Shown in pieces: positions 15,952 to 25,267 of a stretch of 64,000 nucleotides of DNA; position 1 is the first letter of the stretch; each line of letters opens with the position of its first letter. Below the pieces are notes generated by a model, which had not been told where the DNA came from, searched no databases, and saw nothing but the letters and a program-made list of their open reading frames with translations. The DNA comes from Cellulophaga sp. RHA19 (GTDB taxonomy: Bacteria; Bacteroidota; Bacteroidia; Flavobacteriales; Flavobacteriaceae): contig NZ_PHUL01000001.1 in assembly GCF_002813425.1 (NCBI RefSeq), positions 2,239,001 to 2,303,000 of the forward strand, in the 5' to 3' direction. Position numbers and translations under genes: made by a program.

Positions 15952-16761
15952 ATGAAGAAGATATTATTAGTATTAACTATTTTTTTAGCAGTTTCTGCTT
16001 GTAAAACAAATCCGTTTACAGGAAAGAAAACATTAAATATGTACCCAAACAGTTCAATATTTCCTACTGCTTTTGCGCAATATGATCAGTTTTTAACTGA
16101 AAACAAAACAATAACAGGTACTAGTGAAGCAAGGATGATTGCCTCTGTAGGGCAACGTATAGCTTCAGCAGCAGAACGTTGGTTAACAGCAAATGGGTAT
16201 CCTGGGTATTTACAAGATTACAAATGGGAATATAACTTGGTAGATGATAATACGGTAAACGCTTGGTGTATGCCAGGAGGTAAAATTGTTTTTTACACAG
16301 GTATTTTACCAATTTGTCAAGATGAAACAGGTATAGCTGTAGTTATGGGGCATGAAGTAGCGCACGCGTTAGCAGATCACGGAGCGCAACGTATGTCTGC
16401 AGGGCAGTTACAGCAAATAGGTGCTGTTGCAGGTAATGTTTTAATTAAGGATGAAGGAGCAAAAAATACATTTAACCAGGCATACGGTGTAGGATCTCAA
16501 GTAGGGGTAATGTTACCTTTTAGTAGAGGTCATGAAACAGAAGCAGATCGTATTGGTTTGCAAATTATGGCAATTGCAGGTTATAACCCAGACGAAGCAG
16601 CAGAGCTTTGGAAAAGAATGAAAGCCAATAGTGGAGGACAATCTCAGCCAGAGTTTATGAGTACACACCCATCTAACGATACTAGAATAAATAATTTAAC
16701 AGCTTGGGCGCCTGCAGCTAAAGAAGAAGCTAAGAAATTTGGTGTAACTACTTTTAAGTAA
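15952..16761 (+). CDS. M48 family zinc metallopeptidase lipoprotein
   Basis: The 269-residue protein begins MKKILLVLTIFLAVSAC (lipidated Cys17), so it is anchored in the envelope with the protease domain in the periplasm. Zinc ligands are His134 and His138 of HEVAH with catalytic Glu135, and the Glu-rich HETEADRIGL motif at about 194. It resembles the peptidase domain of BepA/LoiP-type proteases of outer-membrane quality control but lacks a C-terminal TPR. C-terminal motif THPSNDTRI is typical of the family. A strong terminator follows. Confidence 0.93.
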   Translation: MKKILLVLTIFLAVSACKTNPFTGKKTLNMYPNSSIFPTAFAQYDQFLTENKTITGTSEARMIASVGQRIASAAERWLTANGYPGYLQDYKWEYNLVDDNTVNAWCMPGGKIVFYTGILPICQDETGIAVVMGHEVAHALADHGAQRMSAGQLQQIGAVAGNVLIKDEGAKNTFNQAYGVGSQVGVMLPFSRGHETEADRIGLQIMAIAGYNPDEAAELWKRMKANSGGQSQPEFMSTHPSNDTRINNLTAWAPAAKEEAKKFGVTTFK

Positions 16762-16798
16762 TTGTAGTATAAAAGTAAAATTCATTTATAATTGTATA

Positions 16799-16841
16799 TT
16801 AGAGCTGTTCAAAACCAAATTTGAACAGCTCTAATTTTTTT
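16799..16841 (+). terminator. Strong terminator directly before the MFS gene
   Basis: A perfect 15-bp stem (16799-16813 with 16820-16834, core GAGCTGTTC/GAACAGCTC) is followed by seven T. The MFS start codon comes two bases after the T run. Confidence 0.92.
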
Positions 16842-16843
16842 AT

Positions 16844-18163
16844 ATGACCAGTATTGCATTAGTAAAAGGAAGTAAAAAGCTATTAAACGCCTGGGCTTTT
16901 TATGATTGGGCAAACTCAGTTTACAGTTTAGTAATAGCATCTGCTATTTTTCCTATTTTTTATGGAGCACTTTTTAGAGCAGCAAACATAGAAAAAGTAA
17001 CCATTTTTGGAGGCGAAATTGCTAGAGCTCCTTTAATTAGTTATACTACATCTTTAGCATTTGTATTTATTGCCATTATTACACCTTTAATTTCTGGCGT
17101 TGCAGATTATCTAGGGAATAAAAGAATGTTTATGAAATTCTTTTGCTATTTAGGCGGAGTTTCATGTATTGGTTTGTATTGGTTTTCATTAGATAATTTA
17201 TACTTTGGTTTGCTTTGTTTTTTTATGGGGTTAGTTGGTTTTTGGGTGAGTTTTGCTATAAACAATTCTTATTTACCAGATGTTGCCCACCCAGAGCAGA
17301 TGGATGCTATTAGTGCCAAAGGTTTTTCTATGGGCTATGCAGGCAGTGTTATATTATTGCTTTTTAATTTGTTGATGGTGATGAAACCGGAGTTTTTTGG
17401 AATTGAAACAGATTCTGAGGGTATTGCAGAGCTAAAAGCAATGAAATATTCTTTTGTTACTGTTGGTATTTGGTGGATTATTTTTAGTCAATATACATTT
17501 TACTACTTGCCTAAAGGAAATAAGCAGGAGGGCGACCGTAAAAATGTAATTTTAAATGGTTTTAAAGAGTTAAAAGGAGTTTGGGGGCAACTTGGTAGTC
17601 AGGTTAAATTAAAGCGTTATTTAATAGCTTTTTTTGTATACAGTATGGCTGTGCAAACAGTAATGCTAATTGCTACTTATTTTGGAGAAGAAGAAATTGC
17701 TTGGGGGACAGACAAGGAACGTACAACAGGCCTAATAGTAAGTATTTTAGTGATACAAATAGTTGCTATTCTTGGAGCATTAGTGACAGCGGCAGCATCT
17801 AAAAAGTTTGGTAATGTAAAAACACTTGTGGTGGTAAATATATTGTGGGTAGTAATATGTATTTATGCATTTTATATGATAACGCCTATAGATTTTTACA
17901 TAGGAGCTGGTTGTGTAGGCCTGGTTATGGGAGGTATACAAGCGTTGTCTAGGTCTACTTATTCTAAATTTTTACCAGAAACAAAAGATACTACGTCCTT
18001 TTTTAGTTTTTATGATGTTGCAGAGAAAATAGGAATTGTAATAGGAACCTTTTTATATGGTTTTGTAGCACAAGTAACAGGTAGTATGCGTAATGCTATT
18101 GTGTTTTTAGCCATATTTTTTATAGCAGGTGTAGTATTGCTTTTACGAGTAGATAAAAAATAA
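16844..18163 (+). CDS. MFS transporter, UMF1/Atg22-like family
   Basis: The 439-residue inner-membrane protein has about 12 helices. The N-terminal NAWAFYDWANSVYSLVI is the hallmark of the UMF1 group (related to yeast vacuolar effluxer Atg22), and QALSRSTYSKFLPE lies late in the second half. The substrate is unknown; amino acid export is suggested by the yeast relative only. The start at 16844 is fixed by the conserved N-terminus yet lies immediately after a terminator, so transcription must begin within or read through that hairpin. Confidence 0.9.
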   Translation: MTSIALVKGSKKLLNAWAFYDWANSVYSLVIASAIFPIFYGALFRAANIEKVTIFGGEIARAPLISYTTSLAFVFIAIITPLISGVADYLGNKRMFMKFFCYLGGVSCIGLYWFSLDNLYFGLLCFFMGLVGFWVSFAINNSYLPDVAHPEQMDAISAKGFSMGYAGSVILLLFNLLMVMKPEFFGIETDSEGIAELKAMKYSFVTVGIWWIIFSQYTFYYLPKGNKQEGDRKNVILNGFKELKGVWGQLGSQVKLKRYLIAFFVYSMAVQTVMLIATYFGEEEIAWGTDKERTTGLIVSILVIQIVAILGALVTAAASKKFGNVKTLVVVNILWVVICIYAFYMITPIDFYIGAGCVGLVMGGIQALSRSTYSKFLPETKDTTSFFSFYDVAEKIGIVIGTFLYGFVAQVTGSMRNAIVFLAIFFIAGVVLLLRVDKK

Positions 18164-18189
18164 ATATTTTAAATCTATTGATTTTAAAT

Positions 18190-18223
18190 AAAAAGGAGGT
18201 TGCAAAACGCAACCTCCTTTTTT
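18190..18223. terminator. Bidirectional terminator between MFS and DUF2807 genes
   Basis: A 14-bp stem AAAAAGGAGGTTGC/GCAACCTCCTTTTT with an AAAAC loop lies between convergent genes; T-rich on both exits. Confidence 0.92.
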
Positions 18224-18973
<750 letters not shown>

Positions 18974-18986
18974 TTTAAGTGTTTTT

Positions 18987-20066
18987 TTAGTTTTTATGTA
19001 TTGATATGCTTCCGTATTCGGTAGCTATGTTTACAAAGTTATTGCTGTTTTCTGATCCGCAAGAGCCTTTATAATATTTTTGTGAGTTTTTAACTTCTTT
19101 AACATTTATGTTACAATTGTCTACACCGTTTATTCCCCCGTATGAAGATTTAAGTTCAAACTTAAAGTTGTAATTAGGGTTGTGTCCAATTTTTACTCCA
19201 GTATAATCGGCATTAATAGTAATGTTGCCAGCGTTTTCTGTGAGCTCAGCAATTTTAATAGAGCCATAGTCTGCATTTAAAGATACGTTGCCATTAATTT
19301 TACCTAGCTTAATACTAATATAATCGCCATTACCTTCAATATTTTTTGCCTCGCTTACAGATAAACTCCCGTAATCACTATTGTAAACTAAATTTTCCAT
19401 TTTGATTATAGAGGCGCTAGTGTAATCTGTATTTAAATCTAAATTACCAGCTTTTGTAATGGTAAAGCCAGAGTAATCTGCATCAATTTTAGCACTATTA
19501 ATATAATCTATTTCAGATTTAGAAGTGTAATCAAAATTTAAGTTGTTGTTACGCCCTCTAAGTTCGCCAATATCTAGTCTGCCATAATCACAGTTTATAG
19601 TTGCGTGCCCATCAATTCTATCTAAAGTAATAGAGCCATAGTCATTAGTTAAGTCAATATTATTTTTAACAGGTAGTTTAATGGTGTAGTTAATTTGCAT
19701 ATTAACATTGTTGCTATTACCCCAACCCCAACTACTGGTTTTATTTATATTAGTTTTTGCAGATACGTTGCTGCTAGAACCTTTAAAACTAATTGTAATA
19801 TCATCTAATTTACGCTGTACTTTTTCCTCATTATTTCCACTGGTTTTTATGTGTACTTCTATTTCTATACGGTTTTGATCCCAAGAGGTAATATTTAGGT
19901 TGCCGTACTTATTATTTACTTTTAAAAATGCATTTGTATTTACACTAAATTCTTTTTTAATGGTTTTTTCCTTAATGTATTTTCCCTTATCATTGTTAGC
20001 AATGCTTAAAATAGGAATGGTTAGTAGTAGTAAAGTTATAAACTTATAGTGTAGAGTTTTCATCAT
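18987..20066 (-). CDS. DUF4097-like exported beta-solenoid protein
   Basis: The 359-residue protein has a signal peptide (MMKTLHYKFITLLLLTIPIL, cleaved near IANN). The body contains at least eight units with a DYG, DYT, DYS or DYI triplet every 17-20 residues (NDYGSITLD, CDYGRLDIG, ADYSGFTIT, TDYTSASII, SDYGSLSVS, GDYISIKLG, ADYGSIKIA, ADYTGVKIG). This indicates a beta-helix with a stacked Asp-Tyr ladder. Two cysteines near the C-terminus (DNCNINV, GSCGSEN) could form a cap disulfide. Its start overlaps the end of the preceding membrane gene by about 20 bases. Function is unknown. Confidence 0.82.
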   Translation of the reverse strand: MMKTLHYKFITLLLLTIPILSIANNDKGKYIKEKTIKKEFSVNTNAFLKVNNKYGNLNITSWDQNRIEIEVHIKTSGNNEEKVQRKLDDITISFKGSSSNVSAKTNINKTSSWGWGNSNNVNMQINYTIKLPVKNNIDLTNDYGSITLDRIDGHATINCDYGRLDIGELRGRNNNLNFDYTSKSEIDYINSAKIDADYSGFTITKAGNLDLNTDYTSASIIKMENLVYNSDYGSLSVSEAKNIEGNGDYISIKLGKINGNVSLNADYGSIKIAELTENAGNITINADYTGVKIGHNPNYNFKFELKSSYGGINGVDNCNINVKEVKNSQKYYKGSCGSENSNNFVNIATEYGSISIHKN

Positions 20067-20592
20067 TATATTTCTTTAAATTTTTAATAGTATCAATTTG
20101 TGCCATTACATCTTTTATAAGATCTATTCTGGTTTGGTAATTGGTAATTATGGCGCTTAGTATTAATTTGGTGTTACCACCATTTAATAGGTTTTTTTCT
20201 AGCTTTTTATAGTCGCTCTCTAATTTATTTAGTTGTATAAGAGTATCATCTATAATTTTTTTTGTGCTAGGGGATGTTTCTTTTTTTAGTTCGTTTACTT
20301 GAGTGTTAATTAAGCTGGCAAAATAAAATTTAGTTTCATTTACCTCTGGAGCTATTTCTGCAATTTGCTCGTTAGTGGTTTGCTTTTGGTAAAATAGTGT
20401 AAAACCTATTGCACATAAAAATGCTATAGATGCTGCAATTGCAAATGGTTTCCAAGAGAATTTTTTAGGTGTTTTTTTTGTAGCATTAAGCTTCTCTATA
20501 AAATTAGCAGTATGTGTAGTGCTAGGTTCTTGAGTGTCAAAACTACCTTTTAACTCTTTAAATAAATTATCTATGTCTGTATTGTTTTTCAT
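20044..20592 (-). CDS. Membrane-anchored putative anti-sigma factor of ECF operon 2
   Basis: I choose the start at 20592 (MKNNTDIDNLFKELKGSFDT), whose ATG overlaps the sigma stop as ATGA, over an ATG two codons upstream. The protein has 182 residues: a cytoplasmic N-terminus of about 50 residues, one membrane segment (PFAIAASIAFLCAIGFTLFY), and a helical, Lys/Glu-rich outer part (about 75-182). Single-pass topology and coupling to an ECF sigma gene are the layout of anti-sigma factors. No zinc motif is visible, so the role is inferred. Its 3' end overlaps the next gene. Confidence 0.78.
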   Translation of the reverse strand: MKNNTDIDNLFKELKGSFDTQEPSTTHTANFIEKLNATKKTPKKFSWKPFAIAASIAFLCAIGFTLFYQKQTTNEQIAEIAPEVNETKFYFASLINTQVNELKKETSPSTKKIIDDTLIQLNKLESDYKKLEKNLLNGGNTKLILSAIITNYQTRIDLIKDVMAQIDTIKNLKKYNDENSTL

Positions 20593-21146
20593 ATGCAAGC
20601 GCTAGTTAATTGTTTACGCAAACTTTCTTTAGCTCTAGAAATTGTAGTTCTACAATTTGCATAACTAATATTCATTATTTCACTTATTTCTTCATAGTCA
20701 TACCCTTCAATTAAATGTAAGGTCAAAGAAATTCTATAGTTGTCTTTTAAATGTTGCATGGCATCCATCACTTTTTGAGCCTTCAATTGTGTTTCACCAT
20801 CATCTTTTGTACTACTATCATTATCTTTGACCCTGTACATAATATCATCTAAAGCAACTACTGTGTTTTTTTGTTGCTTTCTGTATTGGTAAATACTATT
20901 GTTAATTACTATTCGTTTTAACCAAGCACCAAAAGCTACTTCACCTTTATAGGTATGTAATTTTGTAAATGCACTTAAAAACGATTCTTGCATAATATCC
21001 TCTGCTTCGGCGCTATGTTTTACAATTCGGTATGCAGTGTTGTGCATTGCTTTATAGTACCGGTTATAGATCTCTAGCTGTGCACTTTGCTTACCTTGCT
21101 TGCATTGTAGCAATAAAGTATTGATATGTTCTTTTTGTTGGCTCAA
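20589..21146 (-). CDS. ECF RNA polymerase sigma factor 2
   Basis: The 185-residue protein has region 2 (AEDIMQESFLSAFTKLHTY, FGAWLKRIVINNSI) and region 4 (YDYEEISEIMNISYANCRTT) of a sigma-70-family ECF factor; the SQQKEHIN start is followed at once by the helical region 2.1. It leads a four-gene operon with overlapping or 13-base junctions. A TGTAACAA-N-CATCT element lies close upstream. Together with the two solenoid proteins it likely governs an envelope-related response, but the signal is unknown. Confidence 0.93.
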   Translation of the reverse strand: MSQQKEHINTLLLQCKQGKQSAQLEIYNRYYKAMHNTAYRIVKHSAEAEDIMQESFLSAFTKLHTYKGEVAFGAWLKRIVINNSIYQYRKQQKNTVVALDDIMYRVKDNDSSTKDDGETQLKAQKVMDAMQHLKDNYRISLTLHLIEGYDYEEISEIMNISYANCRTTISRAKESLRKQLTSACI

Positions 21147-21168
21147 AAAAATGTATGGTTTGTTTTAT

Positions 21169-21195
21169 AGATGATAGATTGATTTAATTGTTACA
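21169..21195 (-). promoter_or_regulatory. Candidate ECF-type promoter of sigma gene 2
   Basis: On the minus strand TGTAACAA (GTAAC at 21194-21190) is followed after exactly 16 bases by CATCT (21173-21169), 22 bases before the ATG. The same spacing is found at the other two ECF sigma genes. Confidence 0.6.
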
Positions 21196-21364
21196 ATTTT
21201 TTTTCAATCTGCTTGGTATTGGCATAAGAATTGACTTTATATAAAGGATTAAAGTACGGTACAAGCTACGTTATATAGGCTTTTACTTAGTATTGATAAA
21301 AATAAATAAAATTTAATAATAGATTTCTGTTTTTATTTTATGACAGAATGACTGAAATATAACT

Positions 21365-23809
21365 ATGCGAGATTCAGAATTTGACAATTTGGCGCTGCAA
21401 GGTATTAATGAGGAGGCGGAGCTTATACCATTATTAACACCTGAAGACGAGGAGGAAATGAGTAAAGAGCAATTGCCAGAAACATTACCAATATTACCAT
21501 TGCGTAATACGGTATTATTCCCAGGAGTTGTTGTGCCTATTACTGCAGGTAGAGATGCGTCTATACATTTAATAAAAGATGCTAATAACGGATCTAAAGT
21601 TATTGGTGTTGTTGCACAAAAAGATGAAGAAACCGAAAACCCAGGTGTAGATGATATACACACCTTAGGTACTGTTGCTAGAATATTACGTGTTTTAAAA
21701 ATGCCAGATGGTAACACAACGGTAATAATACAAGGGAAAAAAAGGTTTGAGGTAGCAGAAGTGTTAACCGAGAAGCCTTATATGACCGCTACAGTACGCG
21801 AAACAAAAGAGGTTAGAGGAGAAGAAGAAACGCCAGAATTTAAAGCTATTATAGAGTCTATTAAAGAGATGGCTTTAAAGGTAATATCAGAAAGTCCAAA
21901 TATTCCTAGTGAGGCTTCATTTGCTATTAAAAACATAGAAAGTAACTCTTTTTTAATAAACTTTGTATCATCTAACTTAAGGTTACCTGTAAAAGACAAA
22001 CAAGAACTGTTAGAGATAGAGAACTTAAAAGAAAGAGCATTAGCTACTTTAAAGTTTATGAATGTTGAAATGCAAAAACTGCAATTGAAAAACGATATTC
22101 AGTCTAAGGTACGTACAGATATGGACCGCCAGCAAAGAGAATACTTTTTGCACCAACAAATGAGAACCATACAAGAAGAATTGGGTGGTGGTGCTACGGC
22201 AGAAGATGAGTTGGCAGAATTAAGAGAAAGAGCTAAAAATAAAAAGTTTACTAAAAAGGAAAGAGAGTATTTTAATAAGGAAATTAGTAAAATGCAACGT
22301 ATGAATCCGCAAGTAGCGGAATATGCCATACAGCGTAATTACTTAGACTTTTTTGTTGATTTACCTTGGGGAGATTACTCTACAGATAAGTTTGACTTAA
22401 AAGAGGCTCAAAGAATATTAGATAGAGATCATTACGGGTTAGAAGATGTAAAAAAGAGAATTATAGAGTATTTAGCAGTTTTAAAGCTAAGAAATGATAT
22501 GAAATCTCCTATTTTATGTTTGTACGGACCTCCAGGTACAGGTAAAACATCTTTAGGTAAATCTATAGCAGAAGCCTTAGGTAGAAGTTATGTTAGAATG
22601 TCTTTAGGTGGCTTACGAGATGAGTCTGAAATTAGAGGACACCGTAAAACATATATTGGCGCTATGCCAGGTAGAGTTCTAAAAAACATTAAAAAGGCAG
22701 AGCACTCTAATCCTGTTTTTGTTTTAGATGAAATAGATAAGTTATCTAATAGTCATCAAGGAGATCCTTCTTCTGCAATGTTAGAAGTTTTAGACCCAGA
22801 ACAAAACAACGAGTTTTATGACAATTTCTTAGAAGTTGGGTACGATTTGTCTAAGGTGATGTTTATAGCAACTGCAAACAACCTTGGTGCAATACAGCCA
22901 GCGCTTAGAGATCGTATGGAAATTATAAACGTGTCTGGTTATACTATTGAAGAAAAAGTAGAAATAGCAAAAAGACACTTGTTGCCTAAGCAATTAAAAG
23001 AGCACGGTTTAAAAACCAAAGACTTAAAAATAGGCAAGGCGCAATTAGAGAAAATAGTAGAAGGTTATACAAGAGAGTCTGGTGTACGTTCTTTAGATAA
23101 GCAAATAGCTAAAATGGTACGTTTTGCCGCAAAATCTATAGCAACAGAAGAAGAATACGAGGTTAAAGTAACCAACGAGATTGTAGAAAAAGTTCTTGGC
23201 CCAGCAAGGTTAGAAAGAGATAAGTACGAGAATAACGATGTTGCAGGTGTTGTAACTGGCTTAGCTTGGACAAGTGTTGGTGGAGATATTTTATTTATAG
23301 AGTCTATTTTATCTAAAGGTAAAGGCGCTATGAATATTACAGGTAACCTAGGAAAGGTCATGAAAGAGTCTGCAACTATAGCTTTAGAGTACATAAAATC
23401 TAATTCAGATTATTTTGGAATTAAAGACGATATTTTTGACAAGTATAATGTGCACATACACGTGCCAGAAGGTGCTACGCCAAAAGATGGTCCTAGTGCA
23501 GGGGTAACAATGTTAACTTCTTTAGTTTCTTTATTTACACAACGCAAGGTTAAAAAGAGCCTAGCAATGACAGGTGAAATTACATTACGTGGTAAAGTAT
23601 TGCCTGTAGGTGGTATTAAAGAGAAAATTTTGGCTGCCAAAAGAGCAAGAATTAAAGAAATAATTTTGTGTGAAGACAACCGCAAAGATATTTTAGAAAT
23701 TAAAGAAGATTATCTAAAAGGACTTACTTTTCATTATGTAACAGATATGAGTCAGGTTATAGATATTGCTGTAACAGACCAAAAAGTAAAAAACGCAAAG
23801 AAAATCTAG
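21365..23809 (+). CDS. lon: ATP-dependent protease Lon
   Basis: The 814-residue protein has the LonA layout: N-terminal substrate domain (about 40-240, [17 protein letters not shown]), coiled linker, AAA+ domain with Walker [10 protein letters not shown] near residue 388 and Walker B FVLDEIDK, and a C-terminal Ser-Lys protease domain with Ser711 in [10 protein letters not shown] and the catalytic Lys in GGIKEK (about 754). It degrades misfolded and regulatory proteins in the cytoplasm. It is divergent from ECF sigma operon 2, with about 220 bases between; I see no heat-shock-type promoter I would trust there. Confidence 0.97.
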   Translation: MRDSEFDNLALQGINEEAELIPLLTPEDEEEMSKEQLPETLPILPLRNTVLFPGVVVPITAGRDASIHLIKDANNGSKVIGVVAQKDEETENPGVDDIHTLGTVARILRVLKMPDGNTTVIIQGKKRFEVAEVLTEKPYMTATVRETKEVRGEEETPEFKAIIESIKEMALKVISESPNIPSEASFAIKNIESNSFLINFVSSNLRLPVKDKQELLEIENLKERALATLKFMNVEMQKLQLKNDIQSKVRTDMDRQQREYFLHQQMRTIQEELGGGATAEDELAELRERAKNKKFTKKEREYFNKEISKMQRMNPQVAEYAIQRNYLDFFVDLPWGDYSTDKFDLKEAQRILDRDHYGLEDVKKRIIEYLAVLKLRNDMKSPILCLYGPPGTGKTSLGKSIAEALGRSYVRMSLGGLRDESEIRGHRKTYIGAMPGRVLKNIKKAEHSNPVFVLDEIDKLSNSHQGDPSSAMLEVLDPEQNNEFYDNFLEVGYDLSKVMFIATANNLGAIQPALRDRMEIINVSGYTIEEKVEIAKRHLLPKQLKEHGLKTKDLKIGKAQLEKIVEGYTRESGVRSLDKQIAKMVRFAAKSIATEEEYEVKVTNEIVEKVLGPARLERDKYENNDVAGVVTGLAWTSVGGDILFIESILSKGKGAMNITGNLGKVMKESATIALEYIKSNSDYFGIKDDIFDKYNVHIHVPEGATPKDGPSAGVTMLTSLVSLFTQRKVKKSLAMTGEITLRGKVLPVGGIKEKILAAKRARIKEIILCEDNRKDILEIKEDYLKGLTFHYVTDMSQVIDIAVTDQKVKNAKKI

Positions 23810-23815
23810 CATACC

Positions 23816-23853
23816 AAAGGCTATTTAATTAAATTTAGATAGCCTTTATTTTA
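23816..23853 (+). terminator. Weak terminator or attenuator between lon and cmk
   Basis: AAAGGCTAT pairs with ATAGCCTTT across an AT-rich loop, followed by ATTTT. The short T run suggests partial read-through into cmk. Confidence 0.65.
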
Positions 23854-23864
23854 AGCATATTAAT

Positions 23865-24557
23865 ATGAAGAAAATTACAATTGCTATAGATGGGTATTCA
23901 TCAACCGGAAAAAGTACCATAGCAAAACAATTAGCTAAAGCACTGAGTTATGTGTATGTAGATACAGGAGCAATGTATAGAGCAGTAACGCTTTATGCAG
24001 TAAAAAAAGGTTTTGTATCAGAAACAAGTGATGATTTTGCTGCATTAATAGCAGATTTGCCTAACATCAATTTAAAATTTGTGCATAATGAAGATTTAGG
24101 ATTTTCAGAAATGTATTTAAATGATGAAAACGTAGAAAAAGAAATTAGAACTCTTGCGGTTTCTAAATTGGTAAGTAAAGTTGCTTCTGTAAAAGAAGTG
24201 CGTGTAAAGCTTGTGGAAATGCAACAAGCAATGGGTAAGGAAAAGGGTATTGTTATGGATGGCAGAGATATAGGTTCTGTTGTTTTTCCTGATGCAGAGT
24301 TTAAAGTTTTTATGACAGCCTCACCAGAGACAAGAGCACACAGGCGTTACAAAGAATTAATAGATAGGGGAGATGACGTAACTTATGATGATGTTCTTAA
24401 AAATGTACGTAGCAGAGATCATATAGACTCTACCCGTAAAGAATCTCCGCTTATATTATCTAAAGACGCAATAGAGTTTGATAATAGCGATATGGGATTA
24501 GCAGAACAGTTTGAGCGTATGCACAATTACGCATTACGAGTAATAGAAAAACAATAA
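23865..24557 (+). CDS. cmk: Cytidylate kinase
   Basis: The 230-residue protein starts ITIAIDGYSSTGKSTIA, a P-loop whose GYSSTGKST differs slightly from the usual GPxGxGKS but is common in Bacteroidota. Downstream DTGAMYRAVTLYA binds the nucleotide and DGRDIGSVVFPDAE lies in the core. It phosphorylates CMP and dCMP. In E. coli cmk lies directly before rpsA; here the same neighbourhood is kept but with a LysM gene inserted on the opposite strand. Confidence 0.96.
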   Translation: MKKITIAIDGYSSTGKSTIAKQLAKALSYVYVDTGAMYRAVTLYAVKKGFVSETSDDFAALIADLPNINLKFVHNEDLGFSEMYLNDENVEKEIRTLAVSKLVSKVASVKEVRVKLVEMQQAMGKEKGIVMDGRDIGSVVFPDAEFKVFMTASPETRAHRRYKELIDRGDDVTYDDVLKNVRSRDHIDSTRKESPLILSKDAIEFDNSDMGLAEQFERMHNYALRVIEKQ

Positions 24558-24561
24558 GCAT

Positions 24562-24600
24562 AAAAAAACGGCAATCTAAATTTAGATTGCCGTTTTCTTT
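24562..24600. terminator. Bidirectional terminator after cmk
   Basis: A perfect 32-base palindrome (24565-24596; half-site AAAACGGCAATCTAAA) lies between convergent cmk and the LysM gene. Confidence 0.93.
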
Positions 24601-24614
24601 TAAACCGCTGTATT

Positions 24615-24995
24615 TTATAAATTTGGTATTACCAAAACTTGGTCAGGGTGTATAACATCTGGATTTTTAAGAAGACCAGTATTGGCTTCAAAAATCTGCT
24701 TGTATTTCATTGGGTCACCGTAGTAATGTTTTGCAATTTTACTTAAAGACTCTCCACCTTGTACAGTATGTCTGTGGTATACAGACTCATCTGCTACAGT
24801 AATGTTAGCTTTAACATCTGCAGGACTATCACCACCAACTTCTTTAATTTTATCCCAAATTAAGTTTTTTTCGTACTGTGTTGCAGCTTGTCCTTTTATT
24901 TTTAAAACGCCACCTTCTTCAGTAACATCTCCGTCTTTAATGGCTAATTTTTCACCTAGGTCTAAAACAGACTGGTATTTCGCTTTTACGCTCAT
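24615..24995 (-). CDS. BON-LysM domain protein (Kbp/YgaU-like)
   Basis: The 126-residue protein has no signal peptide. Residues about 15-65 resemble a BON domain (VLKIKGQAATQYEKNLIWDK), and 75-125 form a LysM domain (HRHTVQGGESLSKIAKHYYG, ending HPDQVLVIPNL). The same two-domain build is seen in E. coli Kbp (YgaU), a cytoplasmic potassium-binding protein, although that is somewhat longer. The absence of an export signal supports a cytoplasmic role rather than peptidoglycan binding. It is a single gene between two terminators. Confidence 0.87.
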   Translation of the reverse strand: MSVKAKYQSVLDLGEKLAIKDGDVTEEGGVLKIKGQAATQYEKNLIWDKIKEVGGDSPADVKANITVADESVYHRHTVQGGESLSKIAKHYYGDPMKYKQIFEANTGLLKNPDVIHPDQVLVIPNL

Positions 24996-25120
24996 AATGT
25001 TTATTATTTATAGTTAATTACTAAAGCCTAATATAGTAAATATTAGATCAATTGTAAAGTAAAAAATCTAAAAAAGCATATAGATTTTGTAAATGCCTGA
25101 AAATTAGTTGAAAACAGTAC

Positions 25121-25151
25121 TTGTTTTAATAAGTAATAAGTTGTATTTTTG
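25121..25151 (+). promoter_or_regulatory. Housekeeping promoter of rpsA
   Basis: TTG (25121-25123) and TATTTTTG (25144-25151) are 20 bases apart, followed by CACCCC, a start region typical of strongly expressed Bacteroidota genes. It implies a leader of about 110 bases. Confidence 0.7.
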
Positions 25152-25210
25152 CACCCCTTTTTAACGGTAGTGTAAGAGGAAAAGGGAGTAAACAAAACTT
25201 ATATAACATC

Positions 25211-25248
25211 TTTTGCAGTGGAAGTATAACTCTTATAACATTGCAAAA
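25211..25248 (+). promoter_or_regulatory. Inverted repeat in rpsA leader
   Basis: TTTTGCA (25211-25217) and TGCAAAA (25242-25248) can form a stem around 24 bases, about 20 bases before the rpsA ATG. E. coli S1 autoregulates through leader hairpins, so a similar role is possible but unproven. Confidence 0.35.
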
Positions 25249-25267
25249 TACAAATTTTAATCAGCAA

